From: Yunchengibacter salinarum | GTDB taxonomy: Bacteria; Pseudomonadota; Alphaproteobacteria; Sphingomonadales; Kordiimonadaceae | Direction of reading: 5' to 3' | DNA length: 14,722 nucleotides | NCBI RefSeq assembly: GCF_037658235.1 | Contig: NZ_JBBJLN010000019.1 | Span: forward strand, 1 to 14,722 | The notes under the pieces: model-generated | Database searches by the model: none | What the model saw: only the letters and a program-made list of their open reading frames with translations | What the model was told of the DNA's origin: nothing | In this document: piece by piece, positions 8,201 to 13,865 of the stretch | Position numbering within the stretch: the first letter of the stretch is position 1 | How the letters are laid out: each line of letters opens with the position of its first letter | Translations under genes and position numbers: made by a program

Positions 8201-8585
8201 TCAGCTGGCAGGCTCTCTCTCCGAGAACATCACCCTGCTGCAGCGGGGCGAGAAGGCGTCCTGGCTGACCGAGCAGCACGCCGAATCTCCCCTGGCCGGC
8301 TGGCTTAGCCCCCAGCACCACTACGGCGAACACTACCTGCGTGACCTAGTCAACGCCAGTCTCTACGAGCCCGAGGCCGCCGGTTGGGCCAAGGCGCTGG
8401 ATCGCGACCGCTTCGCCTACGAAGGAGAGGCCAGTGTGAGCGGGGCACTGTGGCGCACCGCCGAGTTTCTCAGGCAACCTATCAAGGCTCCCCCGGAGGA
8501 GCGCATCACCCGCCCGGATCTCTACCTCGCCGACAGCGACCAGTTTCAGGCCGCCGGCGCGGCGCAGCAAGTGGTGGGAGGCTAA
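5241..8585 (+). CDS. Large multidomain glycosyltransferase (GT4-like plus CgeB-like)
   Basis: This protein has 1114 residues from ATG 5241 (TTG 5238 is an alternative; neither has a strong ribosome site). It opens with GGGQVRVLENIKRL, which resembles the early sugar-binding loop of GT4 enzymes. A charged, probably coiled-coil helix (residues about 53-80) and an unrecognised helical stretch (to about 250) follow. Residues about 254-405 resemble the C-terminal half of a GT4 transferase (VVGYVGSFGLYERLDVLVEA, LLLVGD, IGRVSHQQVSDYYALLDAVVIP, AAALACGKLLVIP), but the GT4 N-terminal half is not recognisable. After a Pro/Ala-rich linker comes a beta-rich domain (about 458-590). Residues about 620-940 are a CgeB/DUF3880-type transferase with IESAWKG, WNKEDPVHH and the conserved FSRRVFELMACGTPVIS. 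The remainder (about 940-1114, including YGEHYLRDLVNASLY) resembles the tail seen on related large capsule proteins. GC content rises stepwise along the gene, pointing to a chimera. The donor and acceptor sugars are unknown. Confidence 0.8.
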   Translation: MIIGGGQVRVLENIKRLNSRIFGGCDENKSLNFEGGDQRKFDDLSGSENEIIHDKNKLKEKEDEIEEKQKYIDSLIGLLSDFDCENSLLLHLFKVEKSKESRKIEDSRDFLFNESELFWVSPLKNFLEELGVNLEDAANIATKIAKTEYQDDDLVALLMSSLGQALDPKPFRKKWLAFALFRNRFFDHAKEIITRIDGEVSFSASELKAVDKINQLAISNNIFDGEYRKSFEPSFANGSDISRLKREHGVGGDDFVVGYVGSFGLYERLDVLVEACAELVRKGEKIKLLLVGDDQRPNFKNRSGPSADIMAESEMPWLTQIGRVSHQQVSDYYALLDAVVIPGPLPSVDQSVPPPMKAAAALACGKLLVIPDVMLLPESADKYEGLVRFESGNAGSLAQALQGSLKLPAPQPSTELLFSAHTEPMVKALKGRGSVADQKAVAEPPAKLLGQAAPAKSRLGEFSRPETLELPPKDPLWHNVPVKAGQALIIEAASEYHNVKGAQNRKAVLLINAFDAEGKPVDKPCGKLAKSTHLKAYFKYLPCTQNQVQELHSFSVPEGVSEIRVGLCGFNKQDDEQVMLRELRVRPKPDKSQPTQFVPPSAQAAEMSILGWPEQPPNGKPYVIGIMDEFTTRCFGQDVNLIQPRPDNWYALAEKYQPEFFFIESAWKGNYGSWQYRVADYANKPGQEIAHICQYAREKGIPTLFWNKEDPVHHQKFMCSAKLVDHIFTTDANMKDSYQAKTGNTNVNVLPFAAQPALHKPGPLSGRKPRACFAGSWYGNRHGERGEAMRWLLQAANRHGLDIYDRNHGTGIFPFPEEYQADIKGSLPYKALCDEYSRYRVFLNVNSVANSPTMFSRRVFELMACGTPVISTYAKGIENLFESDAVWLVHSQEEADEALRTLMTDYAEWRRRSLVGIREVFAKHTYAHRLNDIFDRLGIETRLPTDPAIGLVAEAHSHAELQALDQFARQQSYRGFHLGIACAPGLAQLAGSLSENITLLQRGEKASWLTEQHAESPLAGWLSPQHHYGEHYLRDLVNASLYEPEAAGWAKALDRDRFAYEGEASVSGALWRTAEFLRQPIKAPPEERITRPDLYLADSDQFQAAGAAQQVVGG
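8575..8581 (+). promoter_or_regulatory. Strong ribosome binding site of the tandem transferase gene
   Basis: TGGGAGG lies inside the last codons of the preceding gene and ends 7 nt before ATG 8589. With only 3 nt between the genes, translational coupling is likely. Confidence 0.7.
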
Positions 8586-8588
8586 ACC

Positions 8589-10730
8589 ATGACCAGGCGT
8601 GTACTCATCTGTGGCAACCCCGATCTCAACTGCATCGACGGCTCCTCCATCTGGGCCCAGACCATCGCCCTTGCTACAGCCGCAACCGGCAGCGCCAAGG
8701 TTGATTTCCTGGCCAAAAGCACCCCGGCCCGGGACGAGCTCTATGCCCCGCTGAAGATCAACGCTGACATTACCCTCGTGGATGGCAGCGACCGAAAGCA
8801 TTGGCAGGGCAAGGGCTTTGCGCGGATTACCCTGGCGATGATGGGCGAGTTGGCCATCCGCCTCGACCGGGAAAAGCCCTATGACGTCATCATCGTGCGC
8901 GGGCTGGAGATCGCCAGCCAGCTGCTGGACGCACCGGACGTATTGGCCAAGTGTTGGATGTATCTGACCGATATCCCTCAGGCGCTGAGCGACTACGCCC
9001 CGGACGAGCGGCTGGTAATGCAGCGCATCGCCATGGGCTGTCAGCGCCTGCTTTGCCAGACCGCGGGCTTCAAGACCCTGTGGCAGGCCCTGGTGCCCGA
9101 CCTGGATACTGACAAGGTGCGCCTCTACACTCCGGTGATTCCAGATCTTCCCGAGCGCCTGGCACCGATCAGTGAGCGTCCCCTACAGGCTATCTATGCC
9201 GGCAAGTTTAAGGGCGACTGGATGACCCTGGAGATGGCCGAGGCCTGGCCCTTCATTCACCGCGAGCTTCCCGGTAGCGAGCTGGTGATGATCGGTGACA
9301 AGATCCACGATGTACCGGAGGAGCGGGCTGGCTATAAGCAAGAGATGCAGAAGGCTCTTGAGGGCAACGCTGGCTTGCGCTGGCTGGGTGCTCAGCCAAG
9401 GAAAGCCGTGCAGCGGCTGCTGCAGCAGGCTCGGGTCGGGCTCTCCTGGCGCCATGAGAGCATGAACGACACCGTGGAGTACTCCACCAAGATCCTGGAG
9501 TACGGCGGGGCTGGCTGCGCCGCCATCCTCAATCGCAACTCGCTCCATGAGCAGCTGCTGGGCCAGGACTACCCGCTGTACGCCAACAGCGACGCGGATT
9601 TCCGCCGCCAGCTGACCCGGGCCTTGCGTGAGCCCAAGGTCGCCCAGCAGGCCGCTGACGCCCTGAAAAGGCTGGCCGAGCGCCACACCTTCTCGACCCG
9701 GGTGGGCGAGATCCGCCAGTGGCTGAAGGAGGCCCCCAAGGCACCCGAACACAAATCCAAGACCCGCGTTCTAGTGGCCGGGCACAATCTCAAGTTTTTT
9801 ACACTGTTGCAAAAAAAGCTGGAAGCCACCAGGCAGTTCGAGTTCCTCACCGACCAGTGGCAGGGCCATAACGAGCACTATGAAGCCAAGAGCCGTGCCC
9901 TGCTGGAACAGGCCGACGTGATCTTCTGCGAATGGTGTCTTGGCAACCTCAAGTGGTACTCGCACAACAAGCAGCCTCACCAGCGCCTAGTGGCGCGCTT
10001 TCACTTGCAGGAGCGCGAGCTTCCCTATGTGGCTGAGGCCAACTGGGATAACATCGACCATATCAGCTACGTTAGCGAGTTTATCCGCCGGGAAGGGCAG
10101 AAGGCCTCCGGCTTTCCCTTCGAGAAGACCTCGGTGATCCCCAACCTGCTGGACGAGAGCAAGTTTACGCTCAAGAAGAAGACCGGTGACGCCCGCTACA
10201 CCCTGGGTATCATCGGCGCAGCCCCGGCACGCAAGCGCCTGGACCGCGCTATAGACTTGCTGGAAGCACTGCTGGAAGAGGATGACCGCTACTGCTTGCG
10301 GGTGAAGGGCAAGCACCCGCTGGACTACGACTGGTTGCTCAAGCGCGAGGACGAGCTGGCCTATTACAGAAAGGTCTTTGAGCGCATTAACAGCAACCCT
10401 CGGTTACAGCATAAAGTGATCTTTGATCCCCCTGGTGACGACGTCAATGACTGGTTCACCATGGTGGGCTTTATTCTCTCGCCGTCTGACTTTGAATCCT
10501 TCCATATGGCAATTGGTGAGGGTATGCTGACTGGGGCGAGGCCGATTATCTGGGATTGGGATGGTGCTGCGGAGATTTGGGGGGAAAAGTACATAATCCG
10601 TGATGGTGCAGAAGCGAAGGAGGCAGTGTTGAGCCATATACCAAGCAAGGAAATGAATAATCAGTTCATAGTACAGAGTTTTTTATATGGTGTTATTCAT
10701 GCCTGGCAAAAAATAATATGGAATATTTAA
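8589..10730 (+). CDS. Tandem two-module GT-B glycosyltransferase
   Basis: This 713-residue cytoplasmic or membrane-associated protein is made of two GT-B units. Module 1 (residues about 1-385) starts with RVLICGNPDLNCIDGSSIWAQ and has a GT4-type donor half: AIYAGKFKGDWMTLEMAEAWP, SELVMIGD, LRWLGAQP, and EYSTKILEYGGAG at about 297-309. Module 2 (about 390-713) restarts with RVLVAGHNLKFF. It then has ISYVSEFIRREG, VIPNLLDESKF, LGIIGAAPARKRLDRAIDLLEAL, and an EX7E pattern from E636 to E644 (ESFHMAIGE) followed by GARPIIWDWDGAAEIW. A protein of this form could add two successive sugars or make a repeating linkage; this is inferred from architecture only. No membrane span is obvious. The last 350 nt or so become AT-rich compared with the rest of the gene. 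A T6 run (9795-9800) and an A7 run (9811-9817) sit at the module junction. Confidence 0.85.
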   Translation: MTRRVLICGNPDLNCIDGSSIWAQTIALATAATGSAKVDFLAKSTPARDELYAPLKINADITLVDGSDRKHWQGKGFARITLAMMGELAIRLDREKPYDVIIVRGLEIASQLLDAPDVLAKCWMYLTDIPQALSDYAPDERLVMQRIAMGCQRLLCQTAGFKTLWQALVPDLDTDKVRLYTPVIPDLPERLAPISERPLQAIYAGKFKGDWMTLEMAEAWPFIHRELPGSELVMIGDKIHDVPEERAGYKQEMQKALEGNAGLRWLGAQPRKAVQRLLQQARVGLSWRHESMNDTVEYSTKILEYGGAGCAAILNRNSLHEQLLGQDYPLYANSDADFRRQLTRALREPKVAQQAADALKRLAERHTFSTRVGEIRQWLKEAPKAPEHKSKTRVLVAGHNLKFFTLLQKKLEATRQFEFLTDQWQGHNEHYEAKSRALLEQADVIFCEWCLGNLKWYSHNKQPHQRLVARFHLQERELPYVAEANWDNIDHISYVSEFIRREGQKASGFPFEKTSVIPNLLDESKFTLKKKTGDARYTLGIIGAAPARKRLDRAIDLLEALLEEDDRYCLRVKGKHPLDYDWLLKREDELAYYRKVFERINSNPRLQHKVIFDPPGDDVNDWFTMVGFILSPSDFESFHMAIGEGMLTGARPIIWDWDGAAEIWGEKYIIRDGAEAKEAVLSHIPSKEMNNQFIVQSFLYGVIHAWQKIIWNI

Positions 10731-10786
10731 TGCTGATGATGTTTCGGCATATGTGTTATCAAATAATTCACTGGTGAGGTGACATT
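10731..10786 (+). promoter_or_regulatory. Short intergenic gap with the FkbM ribosome site
   Basis: This gap of 56 nt is AT-rich and ends in GGTGAGGTGA (10773-10782), just before ATG 10787. There is no terminator-like hairpin, so readthrough from the upstream gene is likely. Confidence 0.55.
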
Positions 10787-11821
10787 ATGAATCTTTATAA
10801 TTTTTTTTGGACGTCTAATAGTATTAAAAGAAACTTGATCACTGAAAAGTATGAGCCTGTACAGCCGTTTTTATTTCTTTCGATAATTAACAAGCTACGC
10901 TGTGAGGTGGTTTTTGATATCGGTTCCAATGTTGGGTTTTATGCGTTGCTATCCAGCCTGTCCAAAACAGTCAAGATGGTCCATGCGTTTGAAGCAATAG
11001 AAGAGCCATTTTTAGAATTGATAAATAATATAGAAATGAACGGGCTTCAGTCTATTATTCTTCCTAACAATCTTGCTGCAAGCGACAAAGATGAAGAAAT
11101 AAAATTTCTTGTTAATAGAGATCCGTTGTCAGGAACAAATGCATCTGAAGATACGACCTTCCACGATAAGAGACAGTATATTTCACAGAGGGCTGTCAGT
11201 GCCATCTCTATTGATAATCATTACAATACCAAACACAAAGTCTTGGGCTTCAAGATAGACGTCGAAGGCCACGAGCTGTCTGTTATTGATGGATGTGCTC
11301 AGACGTTGCGCGATAATAAGTGTGCTTTACAAATAGAGTGCTTTCCTAGGAATTTAGATGCTCTTTCCACTAAGATGGAGAAACTTGGGTATACACTGTT
11401 CTATAAATTGCATAATGATCTCTATTTTACCAACGAAAAAGATCTCGTCGGTAGCGATAGTGTTAATTCCTTGGTAGGCACGTCATTGAATCTATTAATA
11501 GAAAATAAGTTAGGGAATTATCCTGATCGTCCGGCACCAACTAATTTTGTTACAGGCAGTTGTTCAGTCATAGAAGGTGGTAAATTAGATGCGACATTGT
11601 CCGTTGACAAAAATACTTTTCCTGGCGATGTCGAGTATGCGTTCTATCTAATGATCGATCGAAAAAAGAGCGCTATTATATGGTACACCTCGGATAATAC
11701 TGTTCAGTTCGATGTTCCTGAAGGTGTAGATCCGGGTAGAGTTTTTGTCAGAGGCTTTGTCAGGAATAAACGGTTACCCGACAAAAAAATATATATAGAT
11801 TTGAATCCGGAGATTGATTGA
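10787..11821 (+). CDS. FkbM-family methyltransferase with C-terminal beta-rich domain
   Basis: This 344-residue SAM-dependent methyltransferase is probably cytoplasmic and probably O-methylates a sugar or glycan end; members of the family occur in many polysaccharide loci. SAM motif I is VVFDIGSNVGFYALL with D44 and glycines 46 and 50. HAFEAIEEPF follows, and the family hallmark KIDVEGHELSVIDG spans 156-169 with D158 and E160, followed by LQIECF. The canonical domain ends near residue 225. Residues about 245-344 (TGSCSVIEGGKLDATLSVD, YAFYLMID, VQFDVPEG, VFVRGFVRN) look like an added beta-sandwich of unknown role. Hand counting one row gives about 40% GC, well below the preceding genes. A T8 run lies in codons 5-8. 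A possible next gene begins 2 nt after the stop codon. Confidence 0.88.
   Translation: MNLYNFFWTSNSIKRNLITEKYEPVQPFLFLSIINKLRCEVVFDIGSNVGFYALLSSLSKTVKMVHAFEAIEEPFLELINNIEMNGLQSIILPNNLAASDKDEEIKFLVNRDPLSGTNASEDTTFHDKRQYISQRAVSAISIDNHYNTKHKVLGFKIDVEGHELSVIDGCAQTLRDNKCALQIECFPRNLDALSTKMEKLGYTLFYKLHNDLYFTNEKDLVGSDSVNSLVGTSLNLLIENKLGNYPDRPAPTNFVTGSCSVIEGGKLDATLSVDKNTFPGDVEYAFYLMIDRKKSAIIWYTSDNTVQFDVPEGVDPGRVFVRGFVRNKRLPDKKIYIDLNPEID
10801..10808 (+). other. T8 homopolymer tract at the start of the FkbM gene
   Basis: Eight T residues occupy codons 5-8 (Asn-Phe-Phe-Trp) of the FkbM-family gene. A one-base slip would abolish the reading frame almost at its start. The tract is seen directly; switching is inferred. 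Confidence 0.55.
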
Positions 11822-11823
11822 CT

Positions 11824-11882
11824 ATGATGCGACGAGGTTCATCAATTCGACGTATGTATTTTTCTGGGTGGAATGCGGGGTA
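11824..11882 (+). pseudogene. Truncated start of a further gene
   Basis: ATG 11824 lies 2 nt after the FkbM stop, and GGAGA (11809-11813) sits about 10 nt upstream. The frame reads MMRRGSSIRRMYFSGWNAG and meets a TAG at 11881-11883, inside what looks like the end of an insertion sequence starting near 11877. The most economical reading is that the next glycan gene was cut off here by mobile DNA. The fragment is too short to assign a family, and it could be a spurious short frame. Confidence 0.35.
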
Positions 11883-11954
11883 GTGTCCCGGGAAGTGGTG
11901 TAGGAACTGGCGTCCACCTGCTTCTTCATAGCTGGTGCTGCTCGTTCACTGAGC
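11877..11954. mobile_element. Probable remnant end of an IS256-type insertion sequence
   Basis: The stretch containing GTGTCCCGGGAAGTGGTGTA (11883-11902) resembles the terminal repeat style of IS256-family elements, where a tGTCcc...ggTGTA pattern is common. No transposase reading frame survives beside it, because the IS66 end begins at 11955. This is a pattern-based call without a database comparison. The last 8 nt before 11955 would be the IS66 target duplication, CACTGAGC. Confidence 0.35.
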
Positions 11955-11985
11955 GTAACCGCCCGGTTTGGACCGCCTTGCGCAT

Positions 11986-13623
11986 TTATGCGGCTTCGGT
12001 CTCCGGCTTTGTGGCGTGCAGAGGCGCCCAGTTCCACGGCAGCAGTTCGTGCAGGCGGTTGACCTTGTGGTCATGGATCCGGTCCAGGACGTCGGCGAGG
12101 TAGGCCTGGGGGTCGAGGCCATTCATTTTGGCGGTTTCGATCAGGGTCATGGCCCGCGCCAGGGTCTCGCCGCCGGCGTCGGCGCCGGCGAAGAGCCAGT
12201 TCTTCCGTCCGACGCCGATCGGGCGCATGGCACGCTCTGCCGCATTGTTGTCCATGGCAGCGCGCCCGTCCTCAAGGAACAGCGTGAAAGCGGGCCAGCG
12301 GTTGAGCGCATAGCGGAACGCCTTGGCGAGGTCGCTCTTGCCGGGGATGCGGGTCAGCTGCTCTTCGGCCCAGGCCTTGAACGCAGCACCCTTCCCGGCG
12401 CTGTATTTTTGGCGGGCCGCAAGCCGCATGTCGGCGGGCTGTCCCGCAATCTTGCGCTCGATATCATACAGCGCCCCGATCCGGTCGAGGGCCTCGCGGG
12501 CAATCGTGGATTTGTTGGCGGTCCATACATCGTGGAAGGCGCGCCTCAGATGCGCCCAACACGCGGCCTCGCGGAACTGCTGCGCGCCATCCGCCCGACG
12601 GGCATACAGATCCCTGAACCCGGCATAGGCGTCAGCCTGTAAAATGCCGCTCGATCCGGCGAGGTGACGGCGGGGGTGCTCGCCCTTTCGATTGGGAGAG
12701 AAGGCATAAACGACGCCGGGCGGCGCGGCACCGGACCAGGGTCGTTGATCTCTGACATAGGCCCAGACACGACCCTGCTTCACGGCCTTTCCAAGGGCTC
12801 TGTTCCTGCTGGATCGGTCGAGCACGCGGATGGGCGTGTCATCGGCATGCAGAACCGAACTGGCCATCACGTCCGCCTCCAGCGTTTCGATCAGTGGCGC
12901 CAGCGCCTTCATCGCCCCGCCGCACCAGTCGACCATCGTGGTGTCCGGGATATCGGCCCCCATGCGGGCAAAGATCTCGTTCAGGCGATAGAGCGGAATG
13001 TGGTCGTCGAACTTCGAGACCAGAATGAAGGCCAGCAGACCGGGCCCCGCCATGCTGCGCGGGATGGGCCGACTGGGCGCAGGCTCCTGCACCATGGTCT
13101 CGCATTGACGGCAGGACTTCTTCACCCGGGCGATCTCGATCACCTTGATCTGTGCCGCGATCATGTCGAGCAACGCGCTGACATCCTCACCGACCACACG
13201 CAGATCTCCGCCGCAGTCCGGGCACGTGTCGCCGGGATCAAGCGTGCGGCGTTCGCGGGGCGTGTCCCCGGACACCCTTGGGCGGCGACGCGGCTTCTGC
13301 TCCGCTTCGGCGGCATCCTCTTCCAATGACGGCGGGGGTGTCAGTGTTTCCTCGTTGTCACGGGGCGCATCATCCGCTTCCGCCGCGGCGACCCTCAGGT
13401 CTTCAAGCGCCAGTTCGAGCTGCTCGATCTCGCGCTCGATCTTTTCAGAGCTGGCGCCGAACTTCTGCTTGTTGAGCTTGGCAATCCGGATGCGCAGCGC
13501 TTGCACGAGCAGATCATGCGCCCGCAGCGTGGCCGACATCTTCGCATTCTCCGCCTGCAAGGCAGCAACCAGCTCCTTCAGAGCGGCCGGATCATCGGGC
13601 ATATTTACAGGCGTTTGCGACAT
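11986..13623 (-). CDS. tnpC: IS66-family transposase TnpC (Orf3)
   Basis: This 545-residue transposase is full length for the family. It begins with a leucine-zipper-like helix (LKELVAALQAENAKMSATL) and the conserved LRIRIAKLNKQKFGASSEKI. A Pro/Glu-rich linker follows, then a zinc-binding segment with C134-x2-C137 and C171-x2-C174. The catalytic DDE-type domain shows D261 in HADDTP, D331 in LQADAYAGF, and E463 in NNAAERAMRPIGVGRKNWLFAG. It ends with HELLPWNW, the usual C-terminal signature. IS66 transposition normally also needs TnpA and TnpB. Since tnpB is interrupted here, this copy is probably not autonomous even though tnpC is intact. The start is ATG at 13621-13623; no clear ribosome site is seen, so translation may depend on coupling. 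Confidence 0.95.
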   Translation of the reverse strand: MSQTPVNMPDDPAALKELVAALQAENAKMSATLRAHDLLVQALRIRIAKLNKQKFGASSEKIEREIEQLELALEDLRVAAAEADDAPRDNEETLTPPPSLEEDAAEAEQKPRRRPRVSGDTPRERRTLDPGDTCPDCGGDLRVVGEDVSALLDMIAAQIKVIEIARVKKSCRQCETMVQEPAPSRPIPRSMAGPGLLAFILVSKFDDHIPLYRLNEIFARMGADIPDTTMVDWCGGAMKALAPLIETLEADVMASSVLHADDTPIRVLDRSSRNRALGKAVKQGRVWAYVRDQRPWSGAAPPGVVYAFSPNRKGEHPRRHLAGSSGILQADAYAGFRDLYARRADGAQQFREAACWAHLRRAFHDVWTANKSTIAREALDRIGALYDIERKIAGQPADMRLAARQKYSAGKGAAFKAWAEEQLTRIPGKSDLAKAFRYALNRWPAFTLFLEDGRAAMDNNAAERAMRPIGVGRKNWLFAGADAGGETLARAMTLIETAKMNGLDPQAYLADVLDRIHDHKVNRLHELLPWNWAPLHATKPETEAA

Positions 13624-13650
13624 GCTTATTTATAGCAAATCGCATCCCAG

Positions 13651-13672
13651 AATGCCATAAAAACAAGGCATT
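13651..13672 (-). other. Inverted repeat between tnpB and tnpC
   Basis: AATGCC (13651-13656) and GGCATT (13667-13672) form a perfect 6-bp inverted repeat with a 10-nt A-rich loop, in the 62-nt gap between the tnpB stop and the tnpC start. It could affect tnpC translation or act as a weak terminator. Confidence 0.4.
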
Positions 13673-13685
13673 ACAGGGGGATAAA

Positions 13686-13865
13686 TTATCCCACCCGCGC
13701 CGGCGGGGCGCCCCAGTCAGGCCGTCGCCAGTCAATCCCTCCCACAACATTGCCAGTTGTGCCGAGGTCAGGCGCGCGGCACCGTCACCCGCCGATGGCC
13801 ACGGAAAGCGCCCACGTTCCAGAACCTTGTAATAGAGGCAAAAGCCCTGACCATCCCGGTAAAGC
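13686..13865 (-). pseudogene. tnpB: 3' fragment of IS66 tnpB (Orf2)
   Basis: Reading the minus strand from 13864 down to the TAA at 13686-13688 gives LYRDGQGFCLYYKVLERG, then RFPWPSAGDGAARLTSAQLA and MLWEGIDWRRPDWGAPPARVG. This is the characteristic C-terminal part of IS66 TnpB (DGQGxCLYYKxLERGRFxWP...LTxAQLxMLxEGIDWRxP). About the last 59 residues remain, roughly half of a normal TnpB. The 5' part is replaced by the tip of the second IS66 element. TnpB is an accessory protein required for transposition in IS66-type elements, so its loss should disable this copy. Confidence 0.88.
13858..13865. repeat. Candidate 8-bp target duplication of the second IS66 copy
   Basis: GGTAAAGC lies directly outside the terminal GTAAGCG of the second element and belongs to the tnpB sequence. 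IS66 elements make 8-bp duplications; the partner copy would lie beyond the window. Confidence 0.5.

Larger units (their letters stand above)
11955..13865 (-). mobile_element. IS66-family element, interrupted (first copy)
   Basis: The element runs on the minus strand. Its terminal repeat starts with GTAACCGCCCGGTTTGG at 11955, matching the GTAAGCG-type ends of the family. tnpC ends 31 nt inside that tip. Past tnpC lies the 3' part of tnpB, which stops abruptly at 13865 where a second IS66 element begins. The rest of tnpB, tnpA and the far end should lie beyond the second element, outside the window. Confidence 0.8.

Noticed and set aside
7824..8333. 169-residue minus-strand open frame
   Set aside because: It is antisense to the CgeB-like transferase in GC-rich DNA, where mirror frames stay open by codon bias; the protein has no recognisable motif.
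9795..9817. T6 and A7 runs at the module junction of the tandem transferase as phase-variation sites
   Set aside because: The runs are shorter than the G8/T8 tracts and lie mid-gene; ordinary Phe and Lys codons explain them.
12664..13329. 221-residue plus-strand open frame opposite the first tnpC
   Set aside because: The minus-strand frame carries all IS66 transposase motifs; the plus-strand one is a GC-driven shadow.
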